Assembly: GCF_000614545.1 (NCBI RefSeq) | Contig: NZ_BAKW01000004.1 | Coordinates: 1-64,000, forward strand | DNA: 64,000 nt | Direction: 5' to 3' | Source: Asaia platycodi JCM 25414 | GTDB taxonomy: Bacteria; Pseudomonadota; Alphaproteobacteria; Acetobacterales; Acetobacteraceae | Shown here: positions 26,991 to 37,239 of the stretch, in pieces | Layout: the number at the start of each line of letters is the position of its first letter | How positions within the stretch are numbered: the stretch's first letter is position 1 | Made by a program: the position numbers and the translations under genes | Notes under the pieces: generated by a model | What the model saw: the letters and a program-made list of their open reading frames with translations, nothing else | What the model was told of the DNA's origin: nothing | Database searches by the model: none

Positions 26991-28517
26991 TTACAGCGTC
27001 TCGCGGCACATCGTCTTGTCGAGCGTGTAGAGTTCGAGGCTGTCAATGGTGACGCCCAGCCCTTCGGCAGTCAGGCGCAGCATATCCAGCGGCTTGGCCG
27101 GGTAAACGAGCGCCGTGCCGGTTTCGAGATGCTCATTGGCGAAGATCTCGAAAGCGCAGCCATCGAGAAAGAGATGCAGATCGAGACTGCGGGTGTCGGG
27201 ATAAAACGCTGTGTTGATCGGTGCGGCGAAACGCCCCGTGTAGAACGGGTGATCGAAGCCACGCAGCTTGCTGCGATCGAGCCAGATCTGCGTGCTATTC
27301 ACGTCATAACCGACAGAGAGCTTCTCACCTTCTGCATTGGCAAACGCGATTTCGAAGCGATTGAACTGAGGGGCCGAAGCCGTCGGGTTTGTCTGACGGG
27401 CTTCATCGACGGTCAGGCGAATGACCAACTCGATTGCCTTGCCCACTGGCAGGGCAATATCGCGATGTGTGCCCTGCGACAGATAGGCGGCTTTTTCGCA
27501 CAGCAAGGTGCGACGCAGCTTTTCTACGCCGAGCGGCATCTGAACCAGACGCGCATAGCCGTTGGGGTCCTGACGGATCGACAGGCTGCGCGGCAAAGAC
27601 ATGGCGCCGCGCCAGTCGCGGGTCGGCAGCTCCTGGCAATACTGCCAGTTGCCCATCCAGGCGAAGGTAACCGCCTCACCTGGCTGCAGGCCGCTATAGA
27701 CCTGCATGGCATAGGCATCCTTGGCGAAATCGGTTAGGCGCAAAATGGCATCGGAGGGCGTAAACACGGCGCCATCGAAATCACCGATGAAATACTGCGT
27801 GACGCTGCCGCCCATCGGGCTGCCGGGGTTGATCGACACGAACAGCACCCAGCGCGCCGCGCCGCTCTCGTCCCTGATCTGGATGAGATTGGGGCATTCG
27901 TAATTGACGGTAGGTAGACCGGCAGGGCCGAAATTGCTGAGATGCGTCCAGTGGATAAGATCGGTCGAGCCGTAAAAACCGATCTGGTGCTTCTCGACTT
28001 CGGCAAGCGCCATGACCCATTTGCGCGTCGGCTCGTGATAAAGCACCTGCGGATCGCGAAAATTCGGGCTGTCGATATTCAGAACAGGATTGCCCGGATA
28101 TTCCTCGAAGCTCTGGCCGTTATTGGTGCTGATGGCCAGATACTGGCTCTGCCTCGTGGGCAAAGACCGGGTATAGAGCGCGGCAATATTGGTGCCATGC
28201 GCGTTGGGGAAAAGCCCCGAACTGTTATCGCGGTCGAGCACGGCGCAGCCCGTATAGGCCTGACCGTCGATCGTATCCGGCACGGCGATCGGCTGGTCTT
28301 TCCAGGTCAGCAGATCGGTGCTGATCGCATGGCCCCAGCAGATATTGGCCGAATAGGCCGCATCGGGGTTGTGCTGATAATAAAGATGATATTGCGCCCC
28401 ATCGAAAATGAGGCCGTTGGGATCATTCATGAATCCCGCTGGAGGGGTGAAATGGACTGAGGGCCGATACTGACGGCTCATTTTGGAGAAAACGCAGTCG
28501 TTTTTCTTTTCAGTCAT
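26991..28517 (-). CDS. Glycoside hydrolase family 32 (beta-fructosidase)
   Basis: GH32 enzymes hydrolyse sucrose, levan or inulin by a retaining mechanism. The nucleophile motif is GFMNDPNGL, the transition-state RDP motif is NFRDPQV, and the acid/base is Glu in NYECPNL. The five-bladed propeller is followed by a C-terminal beta-sandwich (SLDLHLFLDGCAFEIFANEHLETGT). There is no signal peptide, so it probably acts in the cytoplasm on imported sucrose or fructo-oligosaccharide. Start MTEKKND at 28517 is chosen over the longer ORF; MSRQYRP at 28481 is an alternative. The gene has its own sigma70-type promoter with inverted repeats upstream. Whether it is a sucrase or levanase is not decidable. 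Confidence 0.9.
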   Translation of the reverse strand: MTEKKNDCVFSKMSRQYRPSVHFTPPAGFMNDPNGLIFDGAQYHLYYQHNPDAAYSANICWGHAISTDLLTWKDQPIAVPDTIDGQAYTGCAVLDRDNSSGLFPNAHGTNIAALYTRSLPTRQSQYLAISTNNGQSFEEYPGNPVLNIDSPNFRDPQVLYHEPTRKWVMALAEVEKHQIGFYGSTDLIHWTHLSNFGPAGLPTVNYECPNLIQIRDESGAARWVLFVSINPGSPMGGSVTQYFIGDFDGAVFTPSDAILRLTDFAKDAYAMQVYSGLQPGEAVTFAWMGNWQYCQELPTRDWRGAMSLPRSLSIRQDPNGYARLVQMPLGVEKLRRTLLCEKAAYLSQGTHRDIALPVGKAIELVIRLTVDEARQTNPTASAPQFNRFEIAFANAEGEKLSVGYDVNSTQIWLDRSKLRGFDHPFYTGRFAAPINTAFYPDTRSLDLHLFLDGCAFEIFANEHLETGTALVYPAKPLDMLRLTAEGLGVTIDSLELYTLDKTMCRETL

Positions 28518-28562
28518 TTTTTTCCAGGAGTTTGTGAAAATTGTCTCTTCAAATCGCGCCGG

Positions 28563-28585
28563 ATGGCTCCGAACGCAGGAGCCAT
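28563..28585. promoter_or_regulatory. Inverted repeat at the GH32 transcription start
   Basis: ATGGCTCC (28563-28570) and GGAGCCAT (28578-28585) form eight-base arms around seven bases. It overlaps the edge of the -10 box, so it could be a repressor operator or, in RNA, a 5'-end stem. The regulator is unknown. Confidence 0.6.
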
Positions 28586-28611
28586 ATAGTGGCAAAATGC
28601 CAAAATGTCAA
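28583..28611 (-). promoter_or_regulatory. Sigma70-type promoter of the GH32 gene
   Basis: On the minus strand TTGACA (28611-28606) and TATATG (28588-28583) are separated by 17 bases. The spacer contains a perfect small inverted repeat, TGGCA-AAA-TGCCA (28590-28602). It lies about 66 bases upstream of the chosen start codon. Confidence 0.75.
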
Positions 28612-29278
28612 GAATATGCTTTGATATTGCGCTCAATGAACGGTCGATCTGCGAGCTTTACGACGGATAAGAAAGAACTGATGACGAATTGCGTGAGCGA
28701 TTAGCCGTCAGCCCGTATTGCTCCGGCAAAATGAATGAAAATAGCAACGAAACGAACGAATTTTTTTAACAATCTGGTCGTTCTATAAGGCGCTCTGACT
28801 TTTTCCTCTCATACAACAAGCTTCTCTTTCGATCCTTACACCGCTCCACTCTTCTTCATCTCGCCTCTTTAGTTTCGGGCGAGCTTATATGTGATGCATC
28901 GCCGCAATCTTTTCTCGATGGGCACGGTCGCGCTGGACGATCTGCCTTATGTCGCCACCCTCCTGCTACGGCTTTTCTTTGCCATAGGGATAATTTTTCG
29001 CAGGGTGCAATTCTGGATTCTGGCGACATTTTATCCCGACGAGATTTTTTCGAACCTCCGTCGAGCGAATGACAGCTTGCAGGAAACTGTACCGCGCGTC
29101 TTCGTCGTGACGGGAGGGCTGCGCTAGGCCTCTTGCGCTTAGCGATGCCCTAGGACGAAGAGGCAGATCCTTCTATTGCCTCTCCTTTGTCTCGGAGTAT
29201 CAAGCCGGAGCCTGTTTGCAACGACGGTCTTCGCTTTTTTCGTGATTGACCCCTGGCTTGGCTGACCGTTCTCCGAGC
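28612..29278. other. AT-rich intergenic region upstream of GH32
   Basis: About 670 bases lie between the GH32 promoter and the end of the DUF2252 gene. It is markedly more AT-rich than its surroundings, with T-runs near 28760. A 78-codon plus-strand ORF near 28891-29127 has no SD and no recognisable domain; I do not call it. Confidence 0.4.
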
Positions 29279-30696
29279 TTACGATTTCCCGGACGGAGCG
29301 ACGGGCAGGACGCCTTTATCGATCGCTTCGTTGAAGGCTGTCCAGTCCTTCTTCGTCTGCTCGGCGTAGGCCTGCGAGAACCCCACGATGGCCTCGGCAA
29401 AACTGTCGCTCGACCCGAGATAACCGGCGATCAGCGCCACATCGCCCGAGCGCGCATGGGCGCGGGCCAGAGCGCGACCGCAGAGAGCTGCATAGTCATC
29501 GAGCCCTTCCTGCGCGACATCGGCGCCGATGGCTGCAAGGCGGCTGTCCTTGAGGCGCCGCACGTAGAACTGGCAGTTTGCACCGTCGAGTTTCCTTACA
29601 GGGCGGTCCGAGCTCGCGGCATCGCTATGCGTCCAGCCGAGAAAAATGTCTGAACTCGCCTGCATCAGCCTCTGGCCCATCACCACGCGCTGGCCCTGAT
29701 TATCGTAGCGCGGCCCGGCGAGATGAGACGCCAGAACCGATTCCTGCGCTTCCTTGATCTGAAGCAGCAGGGTCTCGCCATCGGGCGTCGCGAACAGACC
29801 GATGGCGCAGTAGGTGCCGACGCTCCCGACACCCACGACCTTGAACAGAATGTCGCGCAGCCTGTAGCGCGACAATAATACGGCGCGCTCAGGAGGCTGG
29901 GTGGCAACATAGCGGGCAAAGGCCTCACGAATGGTCTCATCGCGTGCAGGCAGGCGCATGACCAGCGGCGGCTTGACCTTCAGCTTGGGCACGTTCTTGT
30001 CGAATGACACCAGACCGAAATGGTCGCGGGCGCTCTCCAGCCGGGCCTCCAGCCGGGCGCTGATGCCCTTGCGCGTGTGCTTGTCTGAAAACCCTTCGAT
30101 GGCGGCGGCGAGATCGATCCGGTCGGACCAGATTTCGAGCGGGCTCATCGGGGCAAGACGGGCCATCTCACGCTGATAGGTCTTGGCCACGATCAACGCA
30201 TTCTGCCGCGCCTGCTTGTCCGATGCTCCGCTTTCCAGACTGGAGAGAATGAACGATGTACCAAGCGCTTGAGGTCCCACTCGAACGGCGCGGGATAGGT
30301 CTCATCGAAATCATTGATATCGAAAACCGCGATCCCTTCCGCCGAGGCATAGCTGCCGAAATTCGCCAGATGGCAATCGCCGCAACTCTGCACGACAGGC
30401 CCGGTTGCTGGCGCATTGGCCAGATCGGCGGCCATGACCACGGCGCTGCCCCGCAGGAACGCAAAGGGCGAGGCGCGCATGCGCTCGTAACGTATCGGCA
30501 GCAGATCCTGAATGCGGCTCTCACCCTGTTTCACCAGTAACGAAACGGAATCGACACGGTCGGGTGCAGGCGCCCAGTCCGCATGGGCGCTGCGTTGGGT
30601 CTGCTTGCGTAATTCCTGCCCGCGGTCATGACGCTCCTGCCGTGTCTCAAGAGACGGGCTTGCCATGCCGGAAGCAGAAAAGGAGAGTTCAGCCAT
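29279..30696 (-). CDS. DUF2252 protein (frameshifted)
   Basis: DUF2252 proteins have a kinase-like fold with SCGDCHLANFGSYAS, VFDINDFDETYPAPFEWDLKRL and, after the break, FILSSLESG and VGVGSVGT. Their biochemical role is not established. The frame breaks near 30261; adding one G to GG restores DLKRLGTSFILSSLESGASDKQARQNALIVA. The repaired protein has about 472 residues, normal for the family. Start MAELSFSASGM at 30696 has GAGG nine bases upstream. It stands alone, with gene-free DNA on both sides. Confidence 0.85.
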
Positions 30697-30900
30697 AAGC
30701 GTCGAGCCTCGGGACAAGGGATTGAGAACAAGTCAGCATGACAGACAGAGGAGCTAGAAGCACGGCAGGGAGGCGATTTTCAGATCCCGACCGAGAAAAG
30801 GCTTCCGCCTGCATCATAGCGGCAGGCACGGCCCCATTTGACATAGTGTGACACAAATACCCTATAGGCCGATTTTCTCGGAATGGCGAATAAACGGCTC

Positions 30901-32138
30901 TTACACCATCAGAACCAGCAGGGAGGCCGCAAGCGCCGGAAGGGTCAGCATCACGCCATAGCGCATGAAACGCCCATAGCTGATGTCGAGCCCATGCTTG
31001 CGCAGGATGATCAGCCACAGCACCGTTGCCAGCGAGCCGCTGAGCGTCAGATTTGGCCCCAGATCGACACCAATCAGCAGTGCATCCTGCAAGGCGGGGC
31101 CATAGGGCGCCAGCACGGGGGCGAGTTGTGCAGCGAGCAGGCCGGAAGGCAGGTTATTGATCACATTGCTCAGCAGCCCGAAACCGAACCCCGTGACCAG
31201 AATAGCCGTCGCGCCATGACCGTAAGACAGAATGAATGTGGCCAGCTTCTGGATGACACCGCTCTGCTCGACAGCCGAGACCAGCACGAACAGGCTCGCT
31301 ACCAAAGGAAAGACAGACCAGGAAATCTCGGCCAGCGCCGGAAGGGGCGACCGACGGCGCAGAAATGTCACCGCGACACCGAGCCCTGCCCCGCTCAGCG
31401 CTGTCGCCCAGCCCAGCGGCCCGTGCAGAAAGGAAACGAGCGTTAGAAGAACGATCACCCCGAAAAGCGCCAGCGCGGTAAACCGCGCCATCGGGTCGAG
31501 GCTCGGCAGATCGTGAGAGCCGGTGAAACGACAATCGATCTCGCGTCGCACCAAAGCGTAAAGCAGGACAAAACTCACGCCGACAGCCAGACAGGAAGGC
31601 ACGAAGAACCGTCCGAGCCAGGGCAGCAGGCTGGGCGGTGCGCCCCCGTAAAGCACCAGATTGGCCGGATTGCTGATAGGCAGCAGAAAGCTCGCCGCAT
31701 TGGCGACGAAAGCGCAAGCCAGCAGAGAAGGAAACGCATCGGTCTTGGCCTTCTGTGCCACAGCAATGACGGGTGGGGTGAGAAGGATGATCGTGGCGTC
31801 GTTCGACAAAAAAGCTGTGGTGACGATCGCGACCACGAAAATAATCAGAAACAGGCGCCGCCCCGAGCCTTGCGCGTGAATCAGCGCCGAGGCCGCGAGC
31901 CAGTCGAAGAGCTTCTCCTGGCGGGCAACTTCGCTCAGGATCATCATGCCGAAAAGGAAAAGATAGACTTCCTCACCCGAGGCGATTGCCTTTCCGGCAG
32001 TGTGCCAGCTGCATAATCCGAGGATCGGCACCATCAGGGCAGCGAGAGAGGTCCAGAGCGCCTCGGGCAATTGCCAAGCCGAAAAAGCAGCCCGGCGATC
32101 GCGAAAGCGCAAAGACCCCAGAGACTATACTCGATCAT
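30901..32138 (-). CDS. ArsB/SLC13-like anion transporter (frameshifted at N-terminus)
   Basis: This is a membrane protein of the ion-transporter superfamily that includes ArsB arsenite exporters. TTAFLSNDATIILLTPPV, FVANAASFLLPISNPANLVLYG and GLLSNVINNLPSGLL are the family signatures of the two repeated halves. The visible ORF begins without its first helix; ATG 32138 (MIEYSLWGLCAFAIAGLLF) supplies it in another frame. One base near 32076 joins them (RLWQLPEALWTS), giving 412 residues and about eleven helices. There is no arsR, arsC or other ars gene nearby, so arsenite as the substrate is only a family-based guess. The MFS gene ends 12 bases upstream, so the two may be cotranscribed. Confidence 0.82.
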
Positions 32139-32150
32139 CCAACGCTGCCC

Positions 32151-33428
32151 TTATGCCGCCTGCGGCGCGTCCGACGACGGGTCGTCTGCATTTCTCGTTT
32201 CAGGCATGAGGCTCAGAAAAAACACGAAAGCCATCACGGCGATGACGGTCAGGGACAGAAAACCGACACGATAACCCTGGTACTGCACCACATAGCCTCC
32301 GATCAGATTACTGAGCCCGCCGCCGATGCCCACGGCAAGGGCCACCATGCCCTGCAGGAAGTTGAAGCGCCCGGTACCCTCTGTCAGGTCGGAAGCGATG
32401 ATAATGGCGATCACACCAAAGATCCCCGCGGCGATGCCGTCCAGTATCTGGATCGCGACAATGGCGTAGGGAGCGTGAAACCAGGAGAAGAGCAGGCCGC
32501 GTATCGGCAAGATGGCAAAAGCGATCAGAAAGATCGGTTTGCGTCCCACCCCATGGGCCATGGCCCGGCCGACGCCCCAGGCGACGATCATCATCACAAA
32601 TTGGGCGACAATGACGCAGGCGCTGAGTGTGACGGCCTCCGCGCCCGGATGACTCTGCGCCATGACCTGCGCCGCGAAAGGCAGCATGGCGGCATTGCCG
32701 AGATGAAAGAGAATGATGGCGCCCAGAAATACCCAGACCGGGCGCTGCGAGACCAGACGCCCGATCGCCATGGGGGGCTGGTTCGTATCGTCTTCGCTCC
32801 CTCGGGCGATCTTCTGATCGATTTCCGACGGGCGGATCATCAGCAGCCCGCAGGCGCTGGCGATGGCCGAGCCGCAGACAAGATAGAAAATCCAGTTCAA
32901 CCCGAGATATTGCCCGCAGGCCCCGGCCAGAATGGCCGAAACGAACGACCCGCAATGGTTGATTCCCTGGTTGCGGCTGATACGCCCGGGCAGACGTTTG
33001 CGCCCGACCAGACCAAGCGAGATTGCCGCCAGTGCGGGGGGAATAACTGCCGCCGCCGCCCCCATCATGATCTGCGCGGCAAGGACCGGGGCCATGCCGG
33101 ACATCGAAACGATGAGCAGGCACGCAATCGCCGTGACAAGCGCCGATGCAGCGATCAGAGCGCGCTTGTGGATGCTCGCATCGACAAGCAGGCCTGCCGG
33201 TATCTGACACAGGGCAGCAGCAAACCCCGCCATGGCCATGGCCATGCCGATCGGCCCGGCCTGCCAGTGACGCGCACTGGAAAGATAGACAGTCAGATAG
33301 GGGCCTACCCCGCCCTGCACATCGGCAAGAAAGAAATTCGTGGCGTCGAGCCCGGTAATGCTGCTGGCAGAGGGACTCTTTCCCGACCCTGCGTCGTTTT
33401 TCTGCCTTTCTGCCTGCGAGAAAGTCAC
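32151..33428 (-). CDS. Major facilitator superfamily transporter, GTG start
   Basis: This is a twelve-helix MFS protein of 425 residues. Features are DATNFFLADVQGGVGPYLTVYL, GLVGRKRLPGRISRNQGINHCGS in the central loop region and MVALAVGIGGGLSNLIGGYVV. The long ORF extends upstream without a credible start. GTG 33428 (VTFSQAERQ) is chosen because GGGAG lies about eight bases before it. The substrate is unknown; the family includes drug and sugar exporters. It is probably cotranscribed with the ArsB-like gene downstream. The long antisense ORF on the plus strand over this gene is not real. Confidence 0.82.
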   Translation of the reverse strand: MTFSQAERQKNDAGSGKSPSASSITGLDATNFFLADVQGGVGPYLTVYLSSARHWQAGPIGMAMAMAGFAAALCQIPAGLLVDASIHKRALIAASALVTAIACLLIVSMSGMAPVLAAQIMMGAAAAVIPPALAAISLGLVGRKRLPGRISRNQGINHCGSFVSAILAGACGQYLGLNWIFYLVCGSAIASACGLLMIRPSEIDQKIARGSEDDTNQPPMAIGRLVSQRPVWVFLGAIILFHLGNAAMLPFAAQVMAQSHPGAEAVTLSACVIVAQFVMMIVAWGVGRAMAHGVGRKPIFLIAFAILPIRGLLFSWFHAPYAIVAIQILDGIAAGIFGVIAIIIASDLTEGTGRFNFLQGMVALAVGIGGGLSNLIGGYVVQYQGYRVGFLSLTVIAVMAFVFFLSLMPETRNADDPSSDAPQAA

Positions 33429-33748
33429 GCCTTCACTCCCTGCATTACTTTCTGGCTGATCATAAAAAGGTCGTTCCTTGTTCGGATAATCGAGAAATCG
33501 CCCAATCCCTCCGCATAGAACGCGTCTTTCACAGAGGAAGTCAGGGTCACGAGCAAGAAAGCGGGCAGATCGACGCAACGCGTTCAGAAACGGCATTGAA
33601 GAGCGACGCAGAAACGTGCTTGCGTGGCTGGGCGTTCCTTCAGGCGATGGAACGTTTCTCGTGTTTTATGCGACGTAGCGCCGTCCGGCCCAAAGCACGG
33701 CCATACCGGATCGCAGGACGCCCCGGTTTCAGTAGATGGAGAAAGAGA
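33429..33748. other. Divergent intergenic region
   Basis: 320 bases between the MFS gene and a small plus-strand membrane protein gene probably hold both promoters. I could not identify convincing hexamers or an operator. Confidence 0.35.
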
Positions 33749-33994
33749 GTGACCCGATTGATCCGTATGACGGCCTGGCTCGTCTGCTCTGTTTTCGCTG
33801 TGATCGGGCTCGCCAAACCCTATTTCCCGACTCATGTCGGGCTGTTCGCCTACCCCGACGGGCATTGGGCGTTCGGGATCATGAAGGATACACAGGGTAG
33901 TGTCGAAATGCTCGGGGTCTTCTTCATGCCGATCGCCCTGGGCGTGGCGGCCCTTCTGCTTCTGACACTCGATCGGGACCCTGCCCATTCGTGA
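33749..33994 (+). CDS. Small two-helix membrane protein, GTG start
   Basis: The reading frame extends further upstream but GTG 33749 has GGAG seven bases before it and begins VTRLIRMTAWLVCSVFAVIGLA, a membrane helix. A second helix (MLGVFFMPIALGVAALLLLTL) is near the C-terminus, and the loop between them is short and aromatic (FPTHVGLFAYPDGHWAFG). It has 81 residues. No known family. It converges on the flippase gene. Confidence 0.55.
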   Translation: MTRLIRMTAWLVCSVFAVIGLAKPYFPTHVGLFAYPDGHWAFGIMKDTQGSVEMLGVFFMPIALGVAALLLLTLDRDPAHS

Positions 33995-34060
33995 GAACTG
34001 GCGGGGAGCTGATTTGCCTGATTTGAGCTGGCCCCACCCGTGAAACGCCCTCCTTCGGGT

Positions 34061-35389
34061 TCAGGCCTCGCCGTATTTCGCCGCATGACGTGGCGAGATC
34101 CAGCGCGCTGCCAGCACGAGACAGATGACGAAGATCATGATCGAGCAGGCCACGCTGGCCAGAGCCGCCCCCGTCACCCCGCATAGCGCCATCAGCCCGG
34201 CAAGGATCGTAAAATAAAGAGCGATCACTACCAGACGGTATTTGAGAATAATGGCCAGACGCCCCATCACCGTCAGAAGCGTTTCGAGCGGAATGATGCA
34301 GACTTCGAGCAGGGCGCTGAACACCATGAGTAGGATGATTGGCATCTCATTGGCAAAGCTGTCATGCAGCATCAGATGCAGAATGGCCTTGCCGCCGAAC
34401 AGCGCAACCAGCACGGCAAGCGCAGAGAACCCGATAATGACCAGAGCCAGCCTGCGCGCAACATGGCGCAATGCGCTCCAGTTCTGGCTGTCTCTGAACC
34501 GCACGAATTCAGGATAGAGGCTCGGGATCATCATCTGCGCGGGTTTGGCGAGGCCATCGCAAATCTGTTTCGTCACGCGATAGATTGCGACATCGCGTGC
34601 GCCCAGCATGGCACCGATGATCAGCGTACCACCCTGCCTGAACAGCGCATCGAGGATCTGGTTGATGCTGACCCGGATCGTGAAGCCCCAGATGCCGAGC
34701 GTCTCCGACGGTGTCAGAAAGGAGGAAACAAGCCCTATTTCTCCGCCCATATGCCGACGCAACAGCATGAGGCCGCCAAGGCTGGTCAGGACAAAGAGGG
34801 CAAATTGGTGCAAGAACCAGATGAACAGAAAGAATTCGAGCGGCGCGTGGCATAGATAGCCGACGAGATAACCAAGGGTCCGCACGCAGGTCGAACCGAA
34901 ATCGAACAGGGCTGCCAGCCCGAAGCGATTGCACAACCTGATGACGCCGGTAGACCAGCCCGTGTTCATGAAGGCGACCGTCAGCATCATCCAGCTCGCA
35001 TCACGCTTGACGGGGTCAGACCAGCCCAGAAAATGCGTGCCTGTCAGGGCAATCACGATCACACCCCCAACGAGCCCAATTGCCGCGCTGATCATGTCCG
35101 AACGGATGCAATAACCGAGGATGGGCATGAAGCGACGCCGGTCACGCGCCTCGAACGACGCGGTACCGTAATGAAGCAGGGTCTGCCACGATTGCAGATG
35201 CGTCATGTCAGAAACCAGCGTCACGAAGGTCGTGATGAGCAGGAGCACACCGAACGTCTTGAGCCCAAGCGCATGTACGGCCCATGCCACATAGGCAAAG
35301 CTGCACAGCGCGTTGATGATCCGGCTGGAAATCAGAAATCCGGTATTGCTGAAAATGCGGTGCAGCGCCGAGCGTTGTTCAGAGGCCAT
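34061..35389 (-). CDS. Polysaccharide flippase, Wzx/MOP-type
   Basis: This is a 442-residue protein with about twelve to fourteen membrane helices and the layout of oligosaccharide flippases of the MOP superfamily: N-terminal SNTGFLISSRIINALCSFAYV, central GIWGFTIRVSINQILDALFRQGGTLIIGAMLGARDVAIYRVTKQICDGLAKP, and a Lys/Arg-rich end. It would flip lipid-linked sugar units across the inner membrane. The glycosyltransferase gene just upstream (33 bases away, same strand) fits a small surface-polysaccharide unit. Confidence 0.82.
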   Translation of the reverse strand: MASEQRSALHRIFSNTGFLISSRIINALCSFAYVAWAVHALGLKTFGVLLLITTFVTLVSDMTHLQSWQTLLHYGTASFEARDRRRFMPILGYCIRSDMISAAIGLVGGVIVIALTGTHFLGWSDPVKRDASWMMLTVAFMNTGWSTGVIRLCNRFGLAALFDFGSTCVRTLGYLVGYLCHAPLEFFLFIWFLHQFALFVLTSLGGLMLLRRHMGGEIGLVSSFLTPSETLGIWGFTIRVSINQILDALFRQGGTLIIGAMLGARDVAIYRVTKQICDGLAKPAQMMIPSLYPEFVRFRDSQNWSALRHVARRLALVIIGFSALAVLVALFGGKAILHLMLHDSFANEMPIILLMVFSALLEVCIIPLETLLTVMGRLAIILKYRLVVIALYFTILAGLMALCGVTGAALASVACSIMIFVICLVLAARWISPRHAAKYGEA

Positions 35390-35422
35390 GGGGCGGCAAG
35401 AGATCGCGATAGGGCGATTTTG

Positions 35423-36663
35423 TCAAAGGGCGTGCCTCGTAAGACTTGCATGGGCCATGGAGGCTCCCGGTCTTTGGGAAGGCTTGTCACGAAGCTCACC
35501 GCCAACGCGCTCGGTCGCGCGAGGCTCAGCCGAACGGGGACGCATCAGGGCAAGAAAATCCTCTCCCCCCCGGGAGACGTGAAAGGACGACACGAGTGCG
35601 GCGAGTGCTTCGCAATCGGGAGAAGGTTCGTAAAGAAGGTCGCTCATTGCGCCTGCAAGCGCCGCAACATCGCGCGTCGGCACGCTGCGCCCAGCCGTCG
35701 CGCAGGTTATCAGGCTCTCCACCGCCGGAGAACAACGCGTGGAGACGATCTGACGCCCGGCGGCCAGCGCCTCTAGCAGGACAGCGCCGAAACTCTCGCA
35801 ATGCGACGACAGAACGAAAAGACGCGCCTGCTCCAGAAAAGGGCGGATGCTGGGCACATAGCCAGTCAGCGTTACCCGCGCGGTCAGACCGAGCGAGCCG
35901 ATCAGGTTTTCCAGCGCGCCACGCTCCGGCCCTTCCCCACAGATCACCAGCCTTGCCTCGGGATGTCGGGCTGCAACCTCGGCAAAAGCGTTGATCAAGA
36001 GGTCGAACCCCTTGATCGGCACGAGACGCCCGGCCGCGAGGATGGTCATCGTACCTTGCCGAACAGGGGATGGACGGCCTTCATCCCACAATGCCGGAAG
36101 CGGCACGACATCGACATGGGCACAGCCGACGATCTCTCGTGTCTCATACGCCAGAGAGTCGCTCAACGTTGTGATGGCATCGGCTTTGCCGAGCAGACGA
36201 CGCATGCGCCAATCGTAACCGATCTGTATCAGACGCGACCGACCGGGGCGACAAACCGGCGAACTCACCTGTGCCACGACATGCGGCGCTGCGCAGCAGG
36301 GAGCGATTTGAGCAACGGTATGACGGGCCAATGACTATTGCCCGGTACGTAGCAGGACTCGATCTTTCTCAAACGCAGCACCTCGCGCGCGCGAAAGGCA
36401 AGAGACCAGGCAAGACGGGTGTCGCCGAGACCGGGTTTGAGCGCCAGATCGACAATCTCGACGGCAGGGACGAGCAGAGAACGCAGAGGGCCATCGTCAC
36501 GACCGACGAGCAGCGTGACGGCAATCTGCCGTGACGCCCAGTAATTGGCGAGGCCGATGGCCACACGCTCGCTACCGCCGAGACGGAAATCGCGCAGGAC
36601 GATGGCGATCGAGCCTGGCACCGACGACATCGGGCCGCATTTGATAGGGGTGATGACGGACAT
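35423..36663 (-). CDS. GT4-family glycosyltransferase (frameshifted)
   Basis: The N-terminal half (36663-36288) starts IAIVLRDFRLGGSERVAIGLANYW, the acceptor-side domain. The C-terminal half holds ILAAGRLVPIKGFDLLINAFA, ARLVICGEGPERGALE and SHCESFGAVLLEALAAGRQIV with the GT4 EX7E signature. The frame breaks near 36285; one C restores LPAAQRPHVVAQVSSPV. About 413 residues in total. It lies directly before the flippase in the same orientation, so it probably builds the lipid-linked sugar that the flippase exports. The start at 36663 is uncertain; MSSVPGS at 36630 is possible. Confidence 0.85.
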
Positions 36664-36827
36664 GAGAATCAGTCGTTCTGGCCTGCGAGGGAAGACCAGC
36701 CCTGATTGTCATGTTTTGACATGAGATACAATGCGTTACTTTTGCGGTCGCGACAAAACCGACCGGACCGCCCTCACTGGCAGAATACCATGTGAGGGCA
36801 GAACGTAGTGAGGGCCTCAACCCTCGA

Positions 36828-37162
36828 TCAGTCCTTCGTTGCAGGCGCGTCCGAAGGCGCCGACTTACCGGGCTGGGTCGAATGCTCGACGTCATAGGCG
36901 GTGGCTTTTTCTTCATAGCTACCCTTGGCGCCGGGTGTTCCTTGTCATAGAGCGCCGCTTTTTCGCGGGCTTCCTTGCGGAACTCGTGACGCTTGTACAT
37001 GCCGGTTGCGCAGCCACCGACAGCGCCAAGCACGCCGTGATTGACCAGATGGCCACCGACAGCGCCAGCCGCACCGTATTTCAGGCATCCGCCCGGTTCG
37101 GCATGGGCGAGAGGAGCTGCAACAGCGAAGGCCAGCAACGAGAGGCCGAGAAGAGGACGCAT
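36828..37162 (-). CDS. Small exported glycine-zipper-like protein (frameshifted)
   Basis: It has a signal peptide MRPLLGLSLLAFAVAAPLAHA. A glycine-rich segment follows (CLKYGAAGAVGGHLVNHGVLGAVGGCATG), resembling glycine-zipper membrane-inserting segments of envelope proteins, with two cysteines. A charged tail comes next (YKRHEFRKEAREKAALYDKEHP). The long ORF runs on in a basic, unlikely frame. Adding one G near 36932 gives KGSYEEKATAYDVEHST, which repeats the pattern of the preceding tail, and a stop at 36828. I take that as the true end, about 111 residues. Confidence 0.6.
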
Positions 37163-37239
37163 GGATGGGTTCCTTGAGAGTAGGGCGCATTCACACTTGA
37201 AGGCGCCCTGCTGGTAAAAAGCGGAAAAGCGGATCGGGT

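Noticed and set aside
28891-29127. 78-codon ORF in the AT-rich gap
   Set aside because: No SD, no recognisable domain; it could be real but there is no support beyond an open frame.
31986-33518. 510-codon plus-strand ORF
   Set aside because: It lies antisense to the MFS and ArsB-like genes, which have clear membrane-protein families; its product is His/Arg/Asp-rich with no domain.
35033-36334. Plus-strand ORFs over the flippase and glycosyltransferase
   Set aside because: They are rich in Arg and Gly, have no family match, and are opposite real genes.
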